A stretch of 64,000 bases of DNA from an uncultured Prevotella sp. (GTDB lineage Bacteria; Bacteroidota; Bacteroidia; Bacteroidales; Bacteroidaceae). Position 1 is the stretch's first letter. Every line of letters starts with the position of its first letter. Location: assembly GCA_947169185.1 (NCBI GenBank), contig CAMVOS010000006.1:25319-89318 (forward strand), in the 5' to 3' direction. The notes below the pieces were generated by a model. The model was given only the letters and a program-made list of their open reading frames with translations, had not been told where the DNA came from and ran no database searches. A program made the translations under genes and the position numbers. Positions 1 through 8,424 of this stretch are shown here, in pieces.

Positions 1-81
1 GAGTTGTTTAAGCTTTATAATGAGAAGACTAAATAATAACGAAATATGGCAAAAGAAAAGTTCAGCAGGACGAAAGCCTGA

Positions 82-110
82 GCTCACAAGGGGTCTGTCA
101 CCCTGTGAGC
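82..110. repeat. Stem-loop in the left-edge gap (1-114)
   Basis: GCTCACA at 82-88 pairs with TGTGAGC at 104-110, and GGG next to CCC extends the stem past one bulged base. Neither side carries an immediate T-run, so it is at best a weak terminator for panE, whose stop lies just to the right. No gene can be supported in 1-114. An open frame ends in a stop at 34-36 and could be the tail of a gene outside the window. Confidence 0.45.
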
Positions 111-114
111 CCGG

Positions 115-1017
115 TTATTCCGAGAGAAACTTAAGTTCTGCCTCGAGCATCTTCAGCTTGGGCATCTGGTAACCACTTGCCTCAGCTATCTCGATGGGAC
201 GGGTATAGAGGTAATGTATCTCCATCGGGCGGTGGAAATCGTAATCCAGTTTCATCGAGGGAGAATAGGGCGTCATCTCGTCGGTCATCTGTATCATCTT
301 GTCGGCAAACGACTGGTCTAGTCCTGTTACCCCAAGGTGTTGCGCGGCACCTATCACCTCCATCATCTGATCATATATCAGCTGACGGGTTGCCGGATTC
401 TTCAACAGCAGGTCTGTCCGCGTGTTCAGCGCTACTGTCATCCCGTTGAACGGCATGTTCCATACGGCTTTCTTCCAGCGAGCCTCATCGTAGGGCACTG
501 ACGCGGCTACGATGCCTGCATTTGTGAAATCATCTAATATCTCTGCAAATCGCACCTCGTCGCGACAGGAATAATTGGCCAGATTGATGCTCCCATAGCA
601 TTGATGGTTCACGTGGCCCGGCTCCGTTTTGGCGGAACAGATAAAGGCAAGTCCTGCTATCAGCTGCACCTCAGGGAACATCTTCTGCACATCTGCCTCT
701 ACGCCGATGCCGTTCTGAATAAGCACGACAACCGATTCTTCGTGGAGCAATGGGGGGAGCAGTTCCGGAAGCAGGTGATTGTTGGTGGTCTTCAAGCCTA
801 CTATCACCACGTCGCACTTAGGCATCTCTGTAGGATACTGGTATACGTTGACTGGGAAGAGATGAAACGACCCGTCGCAAGAATCCACCTGCATACCTCT
901 TTCCTTGACAAACTGATAATCACTGTGCGACAGGAAATGCACTTCTTGTCCGCTATGTGCCAACTTGCTGCCATAATAGCCGCCTATGGCTCCTACACCT
1001 ATAATTCCGTATCTCAT
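115..1017 (-). CDS. panE: 2-dehydropantoate 2-reductase (ketopantoate reductase)
   Basis: NADPH-dependent reduction of ketopantoate to pantoate, a cytosolic step of pantothenate and CoA synthesis. The 300-residue product opens with a Rossmann dinucleotide motif, GVGAIGGYYG at residues 7-16. Around residue 183 it has the family active-site pattern WKKAVWNMPFN, giving Lys183, Asn187 and Asn191 in the spacing seen in E. coli PanE. Length is normal. The frame stays open upstream for another 78 codons, but that stretch has no family similarity. The ATG at 1017 puts the Rossmann strand at the N terminus, so it was chosen. The gene stands alone, divergent from htpG. Family assignment is secure. Confidence 0.93.
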   Translation of the reverse strand: MRYGIIGVGAIGGYYGSKLAHSGQEVHFLSHSDYQFVKERGMQVDSCDGSFHLFPVNVYQYPTEMPKCDVVIVGLKTTNNHLLPELLPPLLHEESVVVLIQNGIGVEADVQKMFPEVQLIAGLAFICSAKTEPGHVNHQCYGSINLANYSCRDEVRFAEILDDFTNAGIVAASVPYDEARWKKAVWNMPFNGMTVALNTRTDLLLKNPATRQLIYDQMMEVIGAAQHLGVTGLDQSFADKMIQMTDEMTPYSPSMKLDYDFHRPMEIHYLYTRPIEIAEASGYQMPKLKMLEAELKFLSE

Positions 1018-1044
1018 TCTTGTTTGTCTTTTGTAATTCGCCTG

Positions 1045-1052
1045 CAAAATTA
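1045..1052 (-). promoter_or_regulatory. Probable -7 box for panE
   Basis: On the minus strand TAATTTTG fits the Bacteroidetes -7 consensus TAnnTTTG, 27 bases before the panE ATG. No convincing -33 TTTG was found at the expected distance. Confidence 0.4.
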
Positions 1053-1140
1053 CTATATTTGTAGCGAAATTTAGATATACTCGCGCAAAATTTTTAACTT
1101 GAGTTATGCAGATAGACGGATTTAAGGTGCGTACGGAGTT

Positions 1141-1156
1141 TGGCACGATATTTGCA
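1141..1156 (+). promoter_or_regulatory. Sigma-54-type promoter before htpG
   Basis: TGGCACG-N4-TTGCA matches the -24/-12 consensus of sigma-54 (RpoN): GG at 1142-1143 and GC at 1154-1155. Transcription would start near 1167, leaving about 32 bases to the htpG ATG. No standard TAnnTTTG box is evident between here and the gene. An almost identical element precedes grpE at 29576. The use of RpoN is an inference from the motif. Confidence 0.6.
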
Positions 1157-1198
1157 GATACCTTGGCAACGAATTCAAATAAATAAAAAATAAGGTAT

Positions 1199-3259
1199 AT
1201 GCAAAAAGGTAACATCGGGGTTACGACTGAGAACATTTTCCCCGTCATCAAAAAGTTTCTCTACTCAGACCATGAGATTTTCCTGCGCGAAATGGTGTCG
1301 AATGCCGTCGACGCCACGCAGAAGCTGAAGACGCTGGCCCAGCAGGGCGAGTTCAAAGGTGAATTGGGCGACCTGACCGTTCACGTCAGCCTGGACAAGG
1401 ACAAGGGCACCATCACCATCTCGGACCGTGGTATCGGTATGACTGAGGAGGAAATCGACAAGTATATCAACCAGATTGCTTTCTCGGGCGTCAACGACTT
1501 CCTGGAGAAGTATAAGGACAATGCCAACAACATCATCGGACACTTCGGACTGGGCTTCTACTCGTCGTTCATGGTGTCGAAGAAGGTGGAGATTGTCACC
1601 CGTTCGTACAAGGAGGGTTCGAAGGCTGTGAAGTGGTCGTGCGATGGCAGTCCTGCCTACGAGATTGACGATGCTGAGAAGGAAGATCGTGGTTCGGACA
1701 TCATCCTGTATCTGGACGACGACTGCAAGGAATTCCTTGAAAAAGAGAAGATTCAGCAGCTGTTGACCAAGTACTGCAAATTCATGGCTGTGCCCGTTGC
1801 TTTCGGCAAGAAGCAGGAGTGGTCGAGCGAGAAGAAGGAGATGGTGGATACCGACAAAGACAACCTCATCAACGACGTGGAGCCCCTGTGGACCAAGGCG
1901 CCTTCGACGCTGAAGGACGAGGACTACCAGTCGTTCTACCGTACCCTCTATCCCATGTCGGACGAACCCATGTTCTGGATTCATCTGAACGTGGACTATC
2001 CGTTCAACCTGACGGGTATTCTGTATTTCCCACGTATCAAGTCGAACATCGACCTGCAGCGTAACAAGATTCAGCTCTACTGCAACCAGGTGTTCGTGAC
2101 CGACCAGGTAGAAGGCATCGTGCCTGAGTTCCTGACGCTGCTGCATGGTGTGATTGACTCGCCAGACATCCCTCTGAACGTGAGCCGTTCATACCTCCAG
2201 AGCGATCGCGAGGTGAAGAAGATTTCGACCTATATCACCAAGAAGGTGGCCGACCGCTTGCAGGCTATCTTCAAGGAGGACCGCAAGGCATACGAAGAGA
2301 AGTGGGACGACCTGAAGCTCTTTATTAATTATGGTATGCTGTCAGAGGAGTCGTTCTACGATCGTGCCAAGGACTTCTCGCTAATGAAGGATACGGAAGG
2401 CAAGTACTTTACCTTCGACGAGTACAAGACGCTCATCGAGGCCAGCCAGAAGGACAAGGACGACCAGCTCGTCTACCTCTACGCAACGGATAAGGAGGAG
2501 CAGTACTCGTATATCCAGGCTGCCAAGGACAAGGGCTACTCAGTATTGCTGTTGGACGGGCAATTGGACGTGCCTGCCATCCAGATGCTGGAGCAGAAGT
2601 TCGAGAAGAGCCGTTTTACACGCGTAGACTCAGACATCATCGACCGTCTCATCGTGAAGGACGATGCGCCAAAGTCGAACCTTACAGAGGACGAGTCTGC
2701 CAATTTGTCACAGGTATTCCGTTCACAGATGCCAAAGATGGAGAAGACGGAATTCATGGTCGAGGTGCAGAGCTTGGGTGAGCAGCAGCGTCCTGTCGTC
2801 ATCACGCAGAACGAATGGATGCGCCGTATGAAGGAGATGAGCCGTTTCCAGCAAGGCATGAACTTCTATGCTCAGATGCCAGATTCGCTGAACCTTGTAC
2901 TGAACAGCGACCACCCCTTGGTCAAGCGCGTGCTCGACGACTGCAAGGCAGGTACTGAGGAGGCATTGAAGCCCATCGAGAGTGAGCTGAAAGGTCAAGA
3001 GGCCCGTCTCGCTGCCATCAAGCAACAGCAGGAGAAGAAGAAGCCTGAGGAACTGACACAGGACGACAAGGATATGAAAACTGAGTGCGAGAAGGCCGTA
3101 CAGGAGCAGAAGGACAAGAAGCAGGAAGTGCTGAACGGTTTTGCTGCTCAGAACGACATCGTGCACCAGCTCATCGACTTGGCATTGCTACAGAACGGTA
3201 TGCTGAAGGGCGAGGCGTTGGATAAGTTCCTGAAGCGTTCAGTAGACTTGATCAAATAA
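1199..3259 (+). CDS. htpG: Molecular chaperone HtpG (bacterial Hsp90)
   Basis: ATP-driven cytosolic dimeric chaperone of 686 residues. The N-terminal GHKL ATPase domain (about 1-215) shows the ATP-binding motifs REMVSNAVDA, DRGIGM and GHFGLGFYSSF. The middle domain contains the conserved Arg stretch PLNVSRSYLQSDREV. The C-terminal third is highly charged, with a Lys/Glu-rich coiled-coil-like segment around residues 590-650, as in Bacteroidetes homologues. The ATG at 1199 fits the family N terminus (a short leader before the GVTTEN strand). The gene converges on the next gene with a 10-base gap. A sigma-54-like promoter upstream suggests stress-linked control. Confidence 0.97.
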   Translation: MQKGNIGVTTENIFPVIKKFLYSDHEIFLREMVSNAVDATQKLKTLAQQGEFKGELGDLTVHVSLDKDKGTITISDRGIGMTEEEIDKYINQIAFSGVNDFLEKYKDNANNIIGHFGLGFYSSFMVSKKVEIVTRSYKEGSKAVKWSCDGSPAYEIDDAEKEDRGSDIILYLDDDCKEFLEKEKIQQLLTKYCKFMAVPVAFGKKQEWSSEKKEMVDTDKDNLINDVEPLWTKAPSTLKDEDYQSFYRTLYPMSDEPMFWIHLNVDYPFNLTGILYFPRIKSNIDLQRNKIQLYCNQVFVTDQVEGIVPEFLTLLHGVIDSPDIPLNVSRSYLQSDREVKKISTYITKKVADRLQAIFKEDRKAYEEKWDDLKLFINYGMLSEESFYDRAKDFSLMKDTEGKYFTFDEYKTLIEASQKDKDDQLVYLYATDKEEQYSYIQAAKDKGYSVLLLDGQLDVPAIQMLEQKFEKSRFTRVDSDIIDRLIVKDDAPKSNLTEDESANLSQVFRSQMPKMEKTEFMVEVQSLGEQQRPVVITQNEWMRRMKEMSRFQQGMNFYAQMPDSLNLVLNSDHPLVKRVLDDCKAGTEEALKPIESELKGQEARLAAIKQQQEKKKPEELTQDDKDMKTECEKAVQEQKDKKQEVLNGFAAQNDIVHQLIDLALLQNGMLKGEALDKFLKRSVDLIK

Positions 3260-3269
3260 CACGAACAAG

Positions 3270-4280
3270 TCAGACATTCACAGCGCCACAATGTGGACAC
3301 GTGCCTTTGCGTTGCAATGCAGCGCCGCACTGTCCACAATGGAAAGGCGTGTGGGCGAAGCGAAGCCAGCGCCAAAGTGCGAAGAATACGTAGGCAGGCA
3401 ATAACAGGTAGCCCACATAGTAAAGCGTCAGGATGCTGAACACGACATAAAGGACGGCACAAACGGCACCCAGTCCGAGCAGATAGAGGAAGGCGTCAGA
3501 GGCCTGCAGACGTCGGATAGTGTCTTCGACAGCAGCCACACCAACAATGATAATGGCCCACACGGAAGCAACGAAGAGTCCCAGCGTGAAGGGCAGATTG
3601 AAGGGGTTGAGCGATGGATGGAAATAATAATGCCGCCATTGCTCAGCCCCAAAAGTCTGTATTGTGGCATAGGCTGTTGCCGAGCAGGCCATGAGGATGC
3701 ACAGCAGCGTAGGATAGAAAGAGTCGATATCGTTGAAATGCACGATGTAGGCATTACGACGCAACAGCTTGCGCATAGCGTAGACACCGCCAACGATGAC
3801 ACAGAAAGCCAGGAACACCAAGAGGTGATTGTTGGAGAAGGCGTCGATGAACTGCGAGATAGGATCGTCGGGCGACACACTTTCCAGCAGTTCGCTCTCG
3901 CGAATCCATCCCTGAGTAATCTGGTCGCGTGCCACCTTAACCCATACGGAATCGATGGAATCAGTAGGCAGGGTCCTTATCTCGGCCACCACAATGCGCT
4001 GACCTTTCGTGACATACATGGTGTCGAAGGCCATATCGCCCATATTGTCAGCCAATGGCAGCAAGTCGGCACGCACCAGAAAGTTGTAGTTCTGCGTATA
4101 GTGATGGGTGGTCGAAAAGGAGATGGAGTCGAGCTGCTGTTTGCTCATATTCTGTGACCATGGGGCATAGTGTGACGAAGCTATCCAAGCGTCGGTAGTC
4201 TGCTGACCATGATTGTAGCAGGCACAGCATAACATCAAGACTAACGACCCTATGACAAACCTAACGAGACGCATACACAT
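3270..4280 (-). CDS. Membrane protein with SH3-like domain and C-terminal zinc ribbon
   Basis: Unrecognised 336-residue protein. An N-terminal signal segment ending in LMLCCAC may be a signal peptide or a poor lipobox. Residues about 85-135 look like a bacterial SH3-like fold (VWVKVARD followed by QGWIRESEL). Four or five hydrophobic segments lie between about 150 and 300, and the end carries one CxxC pair plus another (CGQCG, CPHCG), a zinc ribbon. The start overlaps the end of the U32 gene by 20 bases (14 if the third codon, also ATG, is used), so the two are probably translationally coupled. It is the last gene of the long minus-strand run. A sensor or envelope role is only a guess. Confidence 0.8.
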   Translation of the reverse strand: MCMRLVRFVIGSLVLMLCCACYNHGQQTTDAWIASSHYAPWSQNMSKQQLDSISFSTTHHYTQNYNFLVRADLLPLADNMGDMAFDTMYVTKGQRIVVAEIRTLPTDSIDSVWVKVARDQITQGWIRESELLESVSPDDPISQFIDAFSNNHLLVFLAFCVIVGGVYAMRKLLRRNAYIVHFNDIDSFYPTLLCILMACSATAYATIQTFGAEQWRHYYFHPSLNPFNLPFTLGLFVASVWAIIIVGVAAVEDTIRRLQASDAFLYLLGLGAVCAVLYVVFSILTLYYVGYLLLPAYVFFALWRWLRFAHTPFHCGQCGAALQRKGTCPHCGAVNV

Positions 4281-6060
4281 TCATCTGACAATTCTTACAA
4301 TCGAATTCCAAGCGAAACAGGCGTCCGTCGCCTAATCGAAGACTCAGGGGCTCCTTGAGCTGGTTGGGATGCTTTTTCAAGCAATGCCCCAACGCATAGC
4401 GCAGACAATGGCGACACTGCATGACGGGACCATGACCACCCTTTATCTCGTAAGCCGTAGGACCATCAACATGATAGAAATCAGCAGACAGGCGATTGGC
4501 AATGTTGTAGAGGTAAGGATGAGCGTAGCTGGGGGCTGGATCATGGGGACGGTTCTGATGATCACAATCGCCTGGCGACGACGGATCAGCAGAACCGTCC
4601 CCTTGATCCAATGCATCCACCAACTGGCGCCGCAAGTCGCTGAGCACGCTATTGGGAATGAAGTAGTTGAAGTCTGCATCGAAGGTCACCTCACGACATT
4701 CATAAACGGTATCGCCCAGCTTTGACAGTTGGCGCTGAATGTTTTCGTGGGGTGGTTTGTTGGCCGTCTGATGTTCGCATACCACACTGACACTCACATC
4801 GTTAGCCGTAAGGCGGAAACCGTCTTCAGTAACAGAAAGATGCATCGAAATGGGTATTCTGCGCTCTGCCGTAGGACGCGAAAGCAAGCGTTCGAACTCC
4901 TGATCGTAATTGCGATAGAGGGCCATACCTGATTGTAGATTTGCAGGCATCTGGTGTGGGAAGAGACGATTGCCCTGAGCACGATTGACACGAAAACCTT
5001 CCAGCTCGTGGTCGTCGTTGATGAAGCACAGCCCGTCGCCATTGGCAAACGACGCCGTACCAGCCACATTGAACGAGTCGCGACGCACCTCCTTGACAGT
5101 ACCCACAAATTCGCCCATGGCCTTGGGCGTGTCAGGCGAGAAAATGTCAGCTTGTCGACCATGCAGGAAATAGGTCGTGAAACCTCGATTGAACGTCTTC
5201 TTCAGATTGGGCGTAAAGGCATACGCCACCCTACCCTTCGACGCCCGACAATACGTATCAGGATGTTGGGCGATGATGTCGTTGAGACGCTGGCTGTAAG
5301 CTGACACCACATTCTTGACGTAGGTAGCATCCTTCAGGCGACCCTCAATCTTAAACGAACAGGCACCAGCCTCAATCAGTTCTTCAAGATGCTGCAACTG
5401 GTTCAGATCCTTCAGCGACAACAAGTGACGCTGATGCTCCAACTCACGGCCGTCGGCATCGAGCAAATCGAACTTCATGCGACAGAACTGAGCACATTCG
5501 CCACGATTGGCTGAACGCTGGAAACAATGCTGCGACACGTAGCACAGTCCGCTATAGCTGACGCACAGGGCACCATGCACGAAGACCTCCAGTTCGACAT
5601 CAGGTACCTGACGATGAATCTCGCGAATCTCGTCGACAGACAATTCACGTGCCAAAACAACACGACGGAAACCAATGTCGCGCAACCAACGAACCTTCTC
5701 AACAGTACGATTGTCCGTCTGCGTAGAAGCATGCAAAGCTATAGGTGGCAAGGACATCTTCAGAATGCCCATATCCTGAACCAAGATGGCATCGACACCA
5801 ATATCGTAAAGCTGCTGGATGAGCTGTTGGGTAGCCTCAAGCTCATGATCGTAGATGATGGTATTGACTGTGACGTAAACTTTGGCACCAAACTGATGGG
5901 CATGCTGGCATAACGTCTGGATGTCGTCGACGCTGTTGCCTGCTGCAGCACGTGCACCAAAACGTGGGGCACCAATGTACACAGCATCGGCACCATGATC
6001 GATGGCAGCAATGCCACACGCCAGATTCTTGGCAGGCGCCAACAGTTCAAGCTTCGTCAT
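4261..6060 (-). CDS. U32 family protein, RlhA-like RNA hydroxylation enzyme
   Basis: Protein of about 599 residues. The N-terminal part matches the U32 family: LELLAPAKN at the start, then GADAVYIG and the signature EVFVHGALCVSYSGLC, followed by further cysteines in the order expected for metal or cofactor binding. The extra C-terminal region of about 250 residues, ending in CRHCLRYALGHC and FDCKNCQ, resembles the extended YdcP form. In E. coli YdcP (RlhA) hydroxylates 23S rRNA, while the shorter YegQ (TrhP) acts on tRNA. The older name 'collagenase-like peptidase' is probably misleading. I chose the ATG at 6060; a GTG nine bases upstream lies within a heptad repeat. No enzyme partner is nearby. 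Confidence 0.9.
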   Translation of the reverse strand: MTKLELLAPAKNLACGIAAIDHGADAVYIGAPRFGARAAAGNSVDDIQTLCQHAHQFGAKVYVTVNTIIYDHELEATQQLIQQLYDIGVDAILVQDMGILKMSLPPIALHASTQTDNRTVEKVRWLRDIGFRRVVLARELSVDEIREIHRQVPDVELEVFVHGALCVSYSGLCYVSQHCFQRSANRGECAQFCRMKFDLLDADGRELEHQRHLLSLKDLNQLQHLEELIEAGACSFKIEGRLKDATYVKNVVSAYSQRLNDIIAQHPDTYCRASKGRVAYAFTPNLKKTFNRGFTTYFLHGRQADIFSPDTPKAMGEFVGTVKEVRRDSFNVAGTASFANGDGLCFINDDHELEGFRVNRAQGNRLFPHQMPANLQSGMALYRNYDQEFERLLSRPTAERRIPISMHLSVTEDGFRLTANDVSVSVVCEHQTANKPPHENIQRQLSKLGDTVYECREVTFDADFNYFIPNSVLSDLRRQLVDALDQGDGSADPSSPGDCDHQNRPHDPAPSYAHPYLYNIANRLSADFYHVDGPTAYEIKGGHGPVMQCRHCLRYALGHCLKKHPNQLKEPLSLRLGDGRLFRLEFDCKNCQMNVYASR

Positions 6061-6063
6061 TTC

Positions 6064-6098
6064 TCTCACCTCTCACCTCTTACCTCTCACCTCTTACT
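6064..6098. repeat. Heptad repeat (TCTCACC)n between metA and the U32 gene
   Basis: Five consecutive 7-base units, TCTCACC, TCTCACC, TCTTACC, TCTCACC, TCTTACT, fill the gap between the two genes and include the metA stop codon at 6094-6096. The same unit recurs inside three coding sequences at 26733, 58544 and 59993. Confidence 0.85.
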
Positions 6099-7011
6099 TA
6101 ATCTGATTAATATCGTATGGCGTCTCCTGATAGACGTAATAGTTTATCCAATTGGCATAGAGCAAGTTAGCATGAGCACGCCAAGTCACCAGAGGCGGTT
6201 GCGACGGGTCGTTGTGACGGTAATAGTTACGCGGAATATCGACATCCTTACGAATATCCTTGTCGCGACGATACTCCTTGTCGAGCGTATCAGGCGCATA
6301 TTCCAGATGGCCCGTGATAAAGAACTCGCGTCCGTTACGAGCCATTACCATACTGACGCCACAATCAGGCGACTCAGCAATCAGCTTCAAGTCAGGATTG
6401 GCAATGATATCCTCGCGATGCAGCTCAGTATGACGACTATGAGGCATCTGGAAAATATCGTCGAATCCACGGAAAATAGGAAGTTGCGGATCAAGCGTAT
6501 GCTGAGGGAAAATGCCAAACATCTTCTTGGAAAGCGGATACTTGGGAATGCCATAATGATAATACAAGCCAGCCTGGGCAGCCCAACATATATATAAGGT
6601 ACTCGTGACGTGCGTGCGCGCCCACGCGAAGATGTCCTTCATTTCCTCCCAATAGCCAACGTCTTCGAACTCCAGCTGCTCAACAGGAGCACCCGTGATA
6701 ATCATACCGTCGTACTTCTCGTCCTTCATCTCCTCAAAAGCACGATAGAACATCATCATGTGCTCGATGGGCGTATTCTTGGGTGTATGACTCTTTAGCT
6801 TCATGAAGTCAATCTCGAGCTGCAAGGGCGTATTCGACAAAAGGCGAATCAAGTCGGTTTCCGTTGTTATCTTCAACGGCATCAGGTTGAGAATAACTAT
6901 CTTCAAAGGACGGATGTCCTGCATGTGTGCACGCGAATCGTCCATCACGAAGATGTTCTCACGCTTCAGCAACTCAATGGCAGGTAATCTATCTGGTAAT
7001 CTTAAAGGCAT
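6094..7011 (-). CDS. metA: Homoserine O-acyltransferase (MetA family, predicted acetyl-specific)
   Basis: First committed step of methionine synthesis: acylation of homoserine. The 305-residue product has Cys142 (YICWAAQ) as the acyl nucleophile and His235/Glu237 (GHLE), all at the numbering used for E. coli MetA. Residue 111 is Glu in the segment GAPVEQLEF. In this family Glu111 goes with acetyl-CoA use and Gly111 with succinyl-CoA, so homoserine O-acetyltransferase activity is more likely than succinyltransferase. It follows the PP2C gene by 23 bases with no promoter visible, so it may be read from the signalling module upstream. metH and metF lie elsewhere in the window. Confidence 0.93.
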   Translation of the reverse strand: MPLRLPDRLPAIELLKRENIFVMDDSRAHMQDIRPLKIVILNLMPLKITTETDLIRLLSNTPLQLEIDFMKLKSHTPKNTPIEHMMMFYRAFEEMKDEKYDGMIITGAPVEQLEFEDVGYWEEMKDIFAWARTHVTSTLYICWAAQAGLYYHYGIPKYPLSKKMFGIFPQHTLDPQLPIFRGFDDIFQMPHSRHTELHREDIIANPDLKLIAESPDCGVSMVMARNGREFFITGHLEYAPDTLDKEYRRDKDIRKDVDIPRNYYRHNDPSQPPLVTWRAHANLLYANWINYYVYQETPYDINQIK

Positions 7012-7034
7012 CTAGAAATTTACTATTTGACAAC

Positions 7035-7781
7035 TTATTCAACATGGAAAACACAAACGGAAACATTATCGAAACCACCGGCCTCGATAGCTGCTTCACA
7101 CAAGCCATTGGCTGTACGACCTTCAAGCATCATCTTCTCGATATCTTCATTAGGCACCATATCGTTCAGTCCGTCAGAACAAAGCATATAGGTGTCGCCA
7201 GACAGGAAATCGGAAGTAAACTCATAGAGGTCGAGATATGAATCCTTACAGCCAGCACCAATGCAATTAGTAATGATGTTGGAATGCTTAGCCTCACCAC
7301 GTTCGTTGCTTAGTGAATGGTCAGTAGACAACTGCGTCAACTTACCGTCACGAAGACGATAGAGACGACTGTCGCCACAATTCATCCAAAAATACTTGCC
7401 ACAATAATAGATGATGCCAACCAGTGTGGTACCCATCTCCAGCAACTTAGGGTCAGAATGACCTTGACGATTGATAGAGTCGTTGATAAAATTGAGCCAC
7501 TCGACCATCGTTTCTTCAAACTCACCTGTTGACATGCCTTTCGGAATGTCGTGGATAAAGAATTTCAGGCTACTAAGGGTTTGCTCACTGGCTACCTCAC
7601 CAGCACGATGCCCACCCATACCATCAGCAAGAGCAATGGTGAATCGCTCATTGTTTTCAGTCATAAATTCTGTGCGGTATGCGTCACTACGCACCAGTTT
7701 GTCATATGCTAACACCATGTCTTCGTTGTTGCTCCTAACGCACCCTACCCGACTGGCTGCTGTTAATACTATTCTGCTCAT
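7035..7781 (-). CDS. PP2C-family Ser/Thr protein phosphatase
   Basis: A 248-residue single-domain PPM phosphatase. All metal-site motifs are visible: RSNNEDM (Asp21), ADGMGGHRAGEVAS (Asp53), MGTTLVG, NCGDSRLYRL, LCSDGLNDM and GFDNVSV near the C terminus. It should remove phosphate from Ser/Thr residues using two metal ions, probably opposing the kinase encoded three genes upstream. No signal peptide or membrane segment was seen, so it is cytosolic. The gap to the FHA gene is 31 bases with no clear promoter. The function class is sure; the substrate is unknown. Confidence 0.94.
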   Translation of the reverse strand: MSRIVLTAASRVGCVRSNNEDMVLAYDKLVRSDAYRTEFMTENNERFTIALADGMGGHRAGEVASEQTLSSLKFFIHDIPKGMSTGEFEETMVEWLNFINDSINRQGHSDPKLLEMGTTLVGIIYYCGKYFWMNCGDSRLYRLRDGKLTQLSTDHSLSNERGEAKHSNIITNCIGAGCKDSYLDLYEFTSDFLSGDTYMLCSDGLNDMVPNEDIEKMMLEGRTANGLCEAAIEAGGFDNVSVCVFHVE

Positions 7782-7812
7782 ACTAACATATCTTTTTACC
7801 TTATTATATTAT

Positions 7813-8424
7813 TTAGTTTACACTAACTTGCAAATTGATGTTGGCAAGTGTCACAATATCGCCCGTCTTGATGGACATCGGAACATCAGGCAACAAATCG
7901 CGCTGATTGAGCTTAGTACCATTGGACGAATGCTTGTCGATGATACACCAACCAGTGTCTGGCTTGTATATCAGCTGCGCATGGACACCCGAGATAAACA
8001 TGTTGCCATCAAACAACTGTTGATATGGACCTTGACGACGACCAATAACAGCACCATTGACGCCCACCATACGAATATCGAGCGAAGGATTGTAGAGTGT
8101 CAGCGAGGGTATACCGCTCTTGCTGGCCACTGGCTGCTGAGGCTCCTCTGGCTCTGGCTCACGCATAGAGGCTGAAGTTACCTGATTGAACGACAGACTG
8201 GCAGCCTGCATAGCAGATGGTCTGGCTGATGCCATGGAAACATAAACATCATTCTGCTTCTTGTCCATCTCGTCAGGACCGGCCATCAAACCACCACAAT
8301 GCGTGCAACGACGACCCTTGCCAACACGTCCGCATTGGGTGCAATAAGCCAACTCTTGTCCACACTGGTCACAAAAGTGTGATCTTTCTTCTATCTCTTC
8401 TTTACAATTCGGACAGATTATCAT
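7813..8424 (-). CDS. Double zinc-ribbon and FHA-domain protein
   Basis: 203 residues. Two N-terminal zinc ribbons use Cys4/7/18/21 and Cys28/31/40/43. A linker of about 60 residues rich in Ala, Ser, Pro and Glu follows. The C-terminal FHA domain (about 105-203) carries the phosphothreonine-binding motifs GRR at 128-130, SGVH at 145-148 and SSNGT at 166-170. It should read Thr phosphorylation made by the neighbouring kinase and act as an adaptor. Its ATG overlaps the stop of the AAA+ gene as ATGA, so translation is probably coupled. Confidence 0.93.
   Translation of the reverse strand: MIICPNCKEEIEERSHFCDQCGQELAYCTQCGRVGKGRRCTHCGGLMAGPDEMDKKQNDVYVSMASARPSAMQAASLSFNQVTSASMREPEPEEPQQPVASKSGIPSLTLYNPSLDIRMVGVNGAVIGRRQGPYQQLFDGNMFISGVHAQLIYKPDTGWCIIDKHSSNGTKLNQRDLLPDVPMSIKTGDIVTLANINLQVSVN

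Noticed and set aside
46..81. A short frame encoding MAKEKFSRTKA, similar to the EF-Tu N terminus
   Set aside because: It stops after 11 codons, the DNA downstream shows no EF-Tu similarity, and the usual tuf neighbours are absent. Probably chance.
1018..1251. N-terminal extension of PanE in the same frame
   Set aside because: It has no family similarity and runs through the promoter region and into htpG on the other strand. The Rossmann motif follows the ATG at 1017.
4261..6060. Collagenase or secreted protease
   Set aside because: No signal peptide. U32 proteins of this type are now linked to RNA hydroxylation, and the older name is unsupported.
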